Assembly: GCA_011322445.1 (NCBI GenBank)
Contig: DRMV01000052.1
Span: 1-48,665, forward strand
Direction of reading: 5' to 3'
Source of the DNA: Chloroflexota bacterium
GTDB taxonomy: Bacteria; Chloroflexota; Anaerolineae; Anaerolineales; DRMV01
Length of the DNA: 48,665 nucleotides
Shown: piece after piece, positions 43,459 to 48,665 of the stretch
Layout: every line of letters starts with the position of its first letter
Numbering within the stretch: position 1 is the stretch's first letter
Made by a program: the position numbers and the translations under genes
The notes under the pieces: generated by a model
What the model saw: the letters and a program-made list of their open reading frames with translations, nothing else
What the model was told of the DNA's origin: nothing
Database searches by the model: none

Positions 43459-44076
43459 CTACTGTCGGCTTTCCCAAATTTGCACTGCGCGGCGCACCAG
43501 CGCCCGCACAGCCTCATCCGGGATACTTTCGATATGCTCATATCGCTTCAAGCCGACCAGAATATTGACGCCCCCTTTGAGTCCCCCCACCACCCGTACC
43601 GGTTCGGGCAGATCAGTTTCTGCCTGCAAACGCTGCACGATCTCGTCAATCTGTTCGATCATGCGCTGCGACGCCGCCCCCTCTCCGGCGCCATTCCCTT
43701 GCATGGGGGGAGCAGTCGTCGGCGTTGGCTTACGCTGGGGTGTGGCTGCAGTGACCATCTCGCGCGTGGATTTACCTTCCATCCACGCTCCCACCAGCCG
43801 CAAATAAGCCACCAACCGGCGGCGGCTATCGGCAGGCATGGTGGCGTAACGCCGATAAGCCACACCATCCAGCGTCACTTCCAGGCCATCCTCGCGACGG
43901 CGCAACATCAACCCCAGCGATGGCGGTGATGCTTTCGCTTCCGACGGCGCAACACTGGCCTCGGCAGCAGCGCGAGGCGGGGCACTGCGTTTGCCGAAAA
44001 ACCAACCCACCAACAGTCCCAACACCCAACCACCTGCAAGTCCAAGGAGTAAAAACAGAATCAAAGCGCCATCCAT
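43459..44076 (-). CDS. Membrane-anchored hypothetical protein
   Basis: A 205-residue protein with an N-terminal helix (ALILFLLLGLAGGWVLGLLV), a linker, a compact domain (LEVTLDGVAYRRYATMPADS), a Pro/Gln-rich linker, and a C-terminal domain containing GGLKGGVNILVGLKRYEHIE. No family recognised. A minus-strand TATAAT lies at 44126-44131. Confidence 0.65.
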   Translation of the reverse strand: MDGALILFLLLGLAGGWVLGLLVGWFFGKRSAPPRAAAEASVAPSEAKASPPSLGLMLRRREDGLEVTLDGVAYRRYATMPADSRRRLVAYLRLVGAWMEGKSTREMVTAATPQRKPTPTTAPPMQGNGAGEGAASQRMIEQIDEIVQRLQAETDLPEPVRVVGGLKGGVNILVGLKRYEHIESIPDEAVRALVRRAVQIWESRQ

Positions 44077-44366
44077 CAGCGACCTCGCGAAAAAGCATCA
44101 CCACCAGGGGGGATTTGTTGCCCCAATTATACCAAGACAACCGCAACGCGTCGTCGAGCACCGGGCGTACTTTTGTAACCTCAGTTTTGGATAAGCACGT
44201 GGAGCGGGAAATACGCTGCTCAACACTAAACCCTGAGATTTTGCCGCCTCGCCGCGCGAATTTACGGCCTCCACGTGCCGTAATTGCCCCGGCCCTCGCC
44301 GGCGAAAGATGATAGAATAAAGATGCCCCAACGGCTGCCTTCAGCCTTATCCGTGAGGAGAGAAGC
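44077..44366. other. Divergent intergenic region
   Basis: Carries a minus-strand TATAAT (44126-44131) for the membrane protein and a plus-strand TAGAAT near 44314 that may serve the DUF151-dnaB operon. No other structure seen. Confidence 0.45.
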
Positions 44367-45017
44367 ATGTCCGACATGGTAGAAGTCGTCATCGACAGCA
44401 TCCGCGTGAGCCTGGTATCGCAACAACAGGTCATTTTGCTGCGCGAACGCCACGCCAACCGCTATTTGCCGATCTGGATTGGCGCATTCGAAGCCAACGC
44501 CATCCAACTGGCCTTACACGAAGTGGAACTCGCCCGCCCCATGACCCACGACCTCATGCGCCGCATCCTCGATGTGCTCGGGGCACGGCTGGAACGGGTT
44601 GAAGTCACCTCGCTGAAAGAGAACACGTTCTACGGCAACCTGGTCGTCTCCCATCAGGGCCGCGTGTACAACATTGACGCCCGCCCTTCCGATGCCATCG
44701 CACTGGCCGTCCGCGCCCACGTGCCGATTTACGTCGCCCGCGAAGTGATGAAAGAGGCCGCCATCGTTCCCGACGAAGCCATGGAAGAAGGCGGCGAAGG
44801 CGAACCCACCCCACCACCTCCGGAAAGCACCCAGGCTCAGCCGCCGGCCGCAGCCCCCCCTTCGCCCCCGCCTGCCCCGCCGGGAAACGCAGCCCCTGAC
44901 GCCGCCGACGAAGACCGCCTCTCCGTTTTCGCTGACTTCCTCGAAAAAATTGACCTCGACGACCTGGAAAAGCCCGATAGCGAGTCCGACCAACCGGAAG
45001 AAGACGACAAATCATGA
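44367..45017 (+). CDS. Bifunctional nuclease family (DUF151) protein
   Basis: A 216-residue protein. Residues 1-130 form the DUF151/BFN domain (VILLRERHANRYLPIWIGAF, NTFYGNLVV, DARPSDAIALAVRAHVPIYV). The C-terminus is a Pro/Ala linker and an acidic tail rather than the UVR motif found in some relatives. Members have DNase/RNase activity reported in plants and bacteria. The stop overlaps dnaB (ATGA). Confidence 0.85.
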   Translation: MSDMVEVVIDSIRVSLVSQQQVILLRERHANRYLPIWIGAFEANAIQLALHEVELARPMTHDLMRRILDVLGARLERVEVTSLKENTFYGNLVVSHQGRVYNIDARPSDAIALAVRAHVPIYVAREVMKEAAIVPDEAMEEGGEGEPTPPPPESTQAQPPAAAPPSPPPAPPGNAAPDAADEDRLSVFADFLEKIDLDDLEKPDSESDQPEEDDKS

Positions 45018-46399
45018 CCCTACCCGACGAAACACCCCCGCCCGACGAAGCCCCTCAGGCCATGCTCGCCCCCCACGACACCCAGGCCGAGGCTGCTTTG
45101 CTGGGGGCGGTGCTTATTTCGCCTGATATTTACCCCGAAGTGGCCCAGATCCTCAAAGGCGAAGATTTCTTCATCCTTCGCCACCGCTGGATCTGGGAAG
45201 CCATCGCGCGGCTGAGCGAGGAACGCCAACCGGTAGATATCCTCACTGTGATGGAAGAACTGGAACGGGCGGGGCACCTGGACGAAGTGGGCGGCCGGGC
45301 TTACCTGATCAAACTTACCACCGACGTCCCTTCTTCCCTCCACGCGCCTCACTACGCGCGCCTGGTAGAAGAGACCTCAGTGCGCCGCCGCATGTTAGCC
45401 GCCGCCGAGCGCATCGCCCAGTTGGCTCACCAGCGTGACCTCGGCGTAGAAGCCATCCTCGACGAGGCAGAAAAGACCCTCTTCAACGTCAGTGAGCGGC
45501 GCATCACTCGCGGCGTCAAGCCCTTCCGCGAGGTGCTGAGCGCCTACTACGACTACCTCGACCACTTACGCACCCACCAGGGTGAAGCCCTCGGCATTCC
45601 CACCGGTTTCATTGACCTGGACAAACTCCTCAGCGGCTTCCAGCCCTCTGACTTCATCATCGTAGCCGGCCGCCCCGGCATGGGCAAAACGGCTTTCCTG
45701 CTCAGCATTGCCAAAACCGCCGCCCAACGCCACCGCAAGCGGGTGGCTATCTTCTCGCTGGAAATGTCCAACGAGCAACTGGTGCAGCGCCTGCTGGCCC
45801 AGGAAACCGGCATCGACTCGCAACGGCTGCGCACCGGCGAAATCAGCGCCGCCGAGTGGGACAAAATCTCCCAGGCTGTCGACGCTTTCAGCCAGGCGCC
45901 CATTTTCCTGGACGACACCCCGGCCATCACCCCCATCCAATTGCGCACCAAATGCCGCCGCCTGCACATGGAATATGGTCTCGACCTCATCATGGTGGAC
46001 TACCTGCAATTGATGAGCAGCGGCACCCGCTCGGAAAACCGCGTGCAGGAAGTCTCTCAAATTTCTCGCAACCTGAAAGCCCTGGCTCGCGAGTTGAATG
46101 TGCCGGTGCTGGCCGCGGCCCAGCTTTCCCGCGCGGTGGAACAACGCACCGACAAGCGCCCCATGCTCTCCGACCTGCGCGAATCGGGCTCGCTGGAACA
46201 AGATGCCGACGTCGTGATGTTCCTCTACCGCGAAGAAGTTTACGACGAAGAAACCGAAAAAGAGGGGATTGCCGAAGTCATCATCGCCAAACACCGCAAT
46301 GGCCCCACGGGCAAGGTGGAACTGGTCTTCCAGAAAGAACTGGCGCGCTTTTTAGACGCCGCCCACCAACACATTGACCCCAGCGTGCTGATGCGCTAA
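45014..46399 (+). CDS. dnaB: Replicative DNA helicase
   Basis: A 461-residue helicase. N-terminal DnaB domain begins DTQAEAALLGAVLISPDIYP; RecA-like domain has Walker A GRPGMGKTAF, then IFSLEMSNEQLVQRLL, Walker B LIMVDYLQLM and SRAVEQRTDKRPMLSDLRES. It unwinds DNA at the fork as a hexamer. The downstream DnaD- and DnaC-like genes probably encode its loaders. Confidence 0.96.
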   Translation: MTLPDETPPPDEAPQAMLAPHDTQAEAALLGAVLISPDIYPEVAQILKGEDFFILRHRWIWEAIARLSEERQPVDILTVMEELERAGHLDEVGGRAYLIKLTTDVPSSLHAPHYARLVEETSVRRRMLAAAERIAQLAHQRDLGVEAILDEAEKTLFNVSERRITRGVKPFREVLSAYYDYLDHLRTHQGEALGIPTGFIDLDKLLSGFQPSDFIIVAGRPGMGKTAFLLSIAKTAAQRHRKRVAIFSLEMSNEQLVQRLLAQETGIDSQRLRTGEISAAEWDKISQAVDAFSQAPIFLDDTPAITPIQLRTKCRRLHMEYGLDLIMVDYLQLMSSGTRSENRVQEVSQISRNLKALARELNVPVLAAAQLSRAVEQRTDKRPMLSDLRESGSLEQDADVVMFLYREEVYDEETEKEGIAEVIIAKHRNGPTGKVELVFQKELARFLDAAHQHIDPSVLMR

Positions 46400-46417
46400 A
46401 CCCTCCGAGGTGCCGCC

Positions 46418-47119
46418 ATGCCTTTTTCCGGCTTTCCCCCCGGCAAGGTGCTGCTGGTGCCCATCCCGGCGCCGTTTTTCACCCGCCTCTTGCCGGAGAT
46501 TGACCACCTCGGCGAACTCAAAGTGGTGCTCTACGCCTTCTGGCGGCTGAGCCAGGCCGAGGGGCGCTATCGCTACCTGACACGGGCCGATTTCCTCGCC
46601 GACGAGCCTTTCATGGCCGGGCTGGAAAGCGAGGCCGCCCGGCGGGAAAGCACCCTCGACGACGCTCTTGCGCGAGCCGTGGCCCGGGGCGTCTTTCTGC
46701 AGGAAACCATCACCCTTGGGGATGAAACCGTAGCCCTGTATTTTCTCAACACCCCGCGGGGGCGCGCGGCTGCCGACGCCGTGCGAGCCGGACACTGGCG
46801 GCCTTCCCCCGACCCCGCCGCTCCGGTGCACCTCTACCTGGAACGCCCTAACATCTTCCGGCTCTACGAAGAACACATCGGCCCCATCACGCCTCTCCTC
46901 GCCGAACAACTCGAAGAGGCCGAGGCCACTTACCCCTACGAGTGGATCGAAGAAGCCTTCCGCCTCGCCGTTGCCCACAACGCCCGCAACTGGCGTTACG
47001 TGGAAGCCATCCTCACCCGCTGGCAAAAAGAGGGACGCCATGACCGAACCCTTGGAGGAGATCCTGAAGAGGATCGCCGCCGCTACCTCAACGACAAATT
47101 CGCCGACTTCTACGAATAA
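46418..47119 (+). CDS. DnaD-domain replication protein
   Basis: A 233-residue protein. The C-terminal about 70 residues match the DnaB/DnaD domain: NIFRLYEEHIGPITPLLAEQ ... YEWIEEAFRLAVAHNARNWR YVEAILTRWQ. The N-terminal part (ELKVVLYAFWRLSQAEGRYR) is probably winged-helix. In Bacillus DnaD remodels DNA and recruits the loader. Here it sits between dnaB and the double DnaC gene, and overlaps the latter by 80 nt. Confidence 0.8.
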   Translation: MPFSGFPPGKVLLVPIPAPFFTRLLPEIDHLGELKVVLYAFWRLSQAEGRYRYLTRADFLADEPFMAGLESEAARRESTLDDALARAVARGVFLQETITLGDETVALYFLNTPRGRAAADAVRAGHWRPSPDPAAPVHLYLERPNIFRLYEEHIGPITPLLAEQLEEAEATYPYEWIEEAFRLAVAHNARNWRYVEAILTRWQKEGRHDRTLGGDPEEDRRRYLNDKFADFYE

Positions 47120-48434
47120 ACCCCGCCACCTGCTTCCCGGCGACCCCAACTGCCAGGTATGTGGCGGCGTGGGGTATGTGCGTTTTGACGTACCTCCCGA
47201 CCACCCCCTTTTTGGCAAAGTGGTGCCCTGCGTGTGCCGTTACGAATCGCTCGACGAGCGCCGCCGTAAGCGCCTCTTTGCCCTCAGCCACCTCGACGAA
47301 CTCAGCCACCTCACTTTCGAGACCTTTCAGCCTCGCGGGCGCATCGGCATTGGCCCGGTGCAAGCCGCCTCGCTGGAACAGGCCTACAACACCGCGCGCC
47401 AGTTCGCCGAGCGTCCTGAAGGCTGGCTGTTGCTCATGGGCGGCTACGGCTGCGGCAAAACCCACCTCGCCGCCGCCATTGCCAACGACGTCGTCAGCCG
47501 AGGCACCCCCACCCTCTTCCTCACCGTGCCCGATCTGCTGGACTTCCTGCGCTTCGCGTATGGCAACCCCACAGATTCTTTCGAGGAGCGCTTCGAAGAA
47601 ATTCGCCAGGTGCCGCTGCTGGTGCTGGACGACTTCGGCACCCAAAGCGCCACGCCGTGGGCGCAGGAAAAACTCTTCCAAATCCTCAACTTCCGCTACA
47701 TCAACCACATGCCCACGGTCATCACCACCAACTTGCTGCTAAACGAAATCGAACCGCGCCTGCGTTCCCGCCTGCAAGACCCTGAACTGGTCACCCGGCT
47801 TCACATCCAGGCCCCCGATTACCGCCGCCCCACCGACGACACCGGCCACTCCGACCTCTCCACCCTGGCATTGATGAGCAAATACACTTTCGGCAATTTC
47901 AGCCTGCGGGAAGATGAACGGCTGCCCGCCCGCGACGCCGAAAGCCTGCGGAAAGCCTTCGAAGCCGCACGCACTTTTGCCGAAGCCCCCGAAGGGTGGC
48001 TGATTTTCACTGGCCCTTACGGGAACGGCAAAACCCACCTGGCAGCAGCCATTGCCAATTACCGCGCCGGCATGGGCTTTCCCCCGCTTTTCGTGGGGGT
48101 GCCCGACCTGCTCGACCACCTGCGGGCCACTTTCAACCCCAACAGCACGGTCACTTACGACCGCCGCTTCGAGGAAATTCGCAGCGCGCCGCTGCTCATT
48201 TTAGACGACCTGGGCACCCAGGCCACCACTCCTTGGGCACGCGAAAAACTCTACCAGTTGTTCAATTACCGCTACAACGCCGAACTCCCTACGGTGATCA
48301 CCACCGCCCTGCCGCTGGAAGACATTGACGCTCGCCTGCGTTCCCGTATGTTAGACCCGCGCCTGAGCCGCATCTTCCTCATCAGTGCGCCGCCCTATTA
48401 CACCGCCCCCGGTGGCCGTAAAAAACGACGCTGA
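47040..48434 (+). CDS. Double-ATPase DnaC-type helicase loader
   Basis: A 464-residue protein from the ATG at 47040 (MTEPLEEILKRIAAATSTTN), within the end of the DnaD-like gene. A small Cys cluster (Cys38, 41, 64, 66) precedes two complete DnaC/DnaI AAA+ modules in tandem: Walker A GGYGCGKT (134-141) and GPYGNGKT (325-332); Walker B LLVLDD (193-198) and LLILDD (385-390); both followed by GTQ. Normal DnaC/DnaI proteins have one module and about 250-310 residues. The two halves are clearly similar, so this is an internal duplication. Role inferred as loading of DnaB. Confidence 0.88.
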   Translation: MTEPLEEILKRIAAATSTTNSPTSTNKPRHLLPGDPNCQVCGGVGYVRFDVPPDHPLFGKVVPCVCRYESLDERRRKRLFALSHLDELSHLTFETFQPRGRIGIGPVQAASLEQAYNTARQFAERPEGWLLLMGGYGCGKTHLAAAIANDVVSRGTPTLFLTVPDLLDFLRFAYGNPTDSFEERFEEIRQVPLLVLDDFGTQSATPWAQEKLFQILNFRYINHMPTVITTNLLLNEIEPRLRSRLQDPELVTRLHIQAPDYRRPTDDTGHSDLSTLALMSKYTFGNFSLREDERLPARDAESLRKAFEAARTFAEAPEGWLIFTGPYGNGKTHLAAAIANYRAGMGFPPLFVGVPDLLDHLRATFNPNSTVTYDRRFEEIRSAPLLILDDLGTQATTPWAREKLYQLFNYRYNAELPTVITTALPLEDIDARLRSRMLDPRLSRIFLISAPPYYTAPGGRKKRR

Positions 48435-48549
48435 AAGGCGCATTAAGGCATTCCCGCAGGAGAGCCCCCCCTTCCCCCTATGGGAAAGGCAGCAGAGTGA
48501 GAGCGGCATCTAAAAACCACCGCCGGGAGCACTCAAATGTTGTAGAAAA

Positions 48550-48606
48550 GGAGTCCTCTGGTATAACAGAGATAAACGCATCATCTATCTCTCACCAAAG
48601 GACTCC
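48550..48606 (+). other. Nested hairpin ahead of the last gene
   Basis: Outer arms ggagtcct (48550-48557) / aggactcc (48599-48606) and inner arms agagata (48568-48574) / tatctct (48586-48592), ending 3 nt before an ATG. A TATAAC lies inside. Such a structure at the edge of an insertion sequence would shield its transposase from read-through translation. Confidence 0.6.
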
Positions 48607-48609
48607 CAA

Positions 48610-48665
48610 ATGAAGTCTACCACAGAACGCATCACCCAAATCAAAGACCTCATCGTTGCTGAACT
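48610..48665 (+). CDS. Partial gene at the window end, possibly a transposase
   Basis: Only 18 codons are visible: MKSTTERITQIKDLIVAE. No family can be named. The tight hairpin before the ATG and the abrupt change in sequence after the dnaC stop suggest the left end of an insertion sequence, but this is a guess. Confidence 0.3.
   Translation, partial: MKSTTERITQIKDLIVAE

Overview
The window looks like a chromosomal segment of a GC-rich bacterium, most likely a Chloroflexota (Anaerolineae-like) member. This is inferred from a methylmalonyl-CoA mutase gene that encodes only the catalytic part, Pro/Thr-linker surface proteins with LysM and zinc-ribbon modules, an octaheme HAO-like lipoprotein beside a tetraheme quinol oxidase, a T-box valS leader, and runs of short-word repeats between genes. 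No 16S rRNA is present, so the assignment is only a lineage guess.

Region 1 (1-9.6 kb) is an accessory, mosaic locus. Fragments of one GC-rich secreted-protein tail recur: a Pro/Thr linker, an APAPLNGG segment, a membrane helix, an Ala/Arg coiled coil, then a conserved junction containing DQAASGRTPQPG. Each fragment is followed by a different C-terminal domain: a C39/papain-like fold, an Ntox44-like domain, an HELGH zinc metallopeptidase, or a hydrophobic domain. The first three are followed at once by a small lipoprotein or membrane-protein gene (3-nt gap or ATGA overlap), and the fourth by several small membrane ORFs. This is the architecture of a polymorphic-toxin tip/immunity cassette array, with several copies frameshifted or decapitated. 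It is the best candidate here for an undescribed system.

Region 2 (9.6-19.8 kb) holds an MFS transporter converging on a three-gene minus-strand operon: a 2-TM protein, a 1720-residue TPR protein, and an 885-residue TPR plus C25/caspase-like protease. This may be a TPR-regulated protease system.

Region 3 (19.8-32.9 kb) is mainly housekeeping: tRNA-Leu(UAG), tig-clpP, HAD phosphatase-rlmN-NIL protein, a YihY-type membrane protein, a MacAB-like ABC export operon behind a palindromic operator, a DUF3109-like protein, methylmalonyl-CoA epimerase and mutase, and a cytosolic PhnD-like protein.

Region 4 (32.9-38.4 kb) has a thioredoxin-like protein, tRNA-Leu(GAG), an NrfH-like tetraheme protein with an octaheme HAO-like lipoprotein, a LysM protein and hemW.

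Region 5 (38.4-48.7 kb) has T-box-valS, a KamA-family radical SAM enzyme, a membrane protein, and a replication operon: bifunctional nuclease, dnaB, a DnaD-domain protein, and a protein with two DnaC-type ATPase domains in tandem. The window ends in a hairpin followed by the first codons of a gene that may belong to an insertion sequence.
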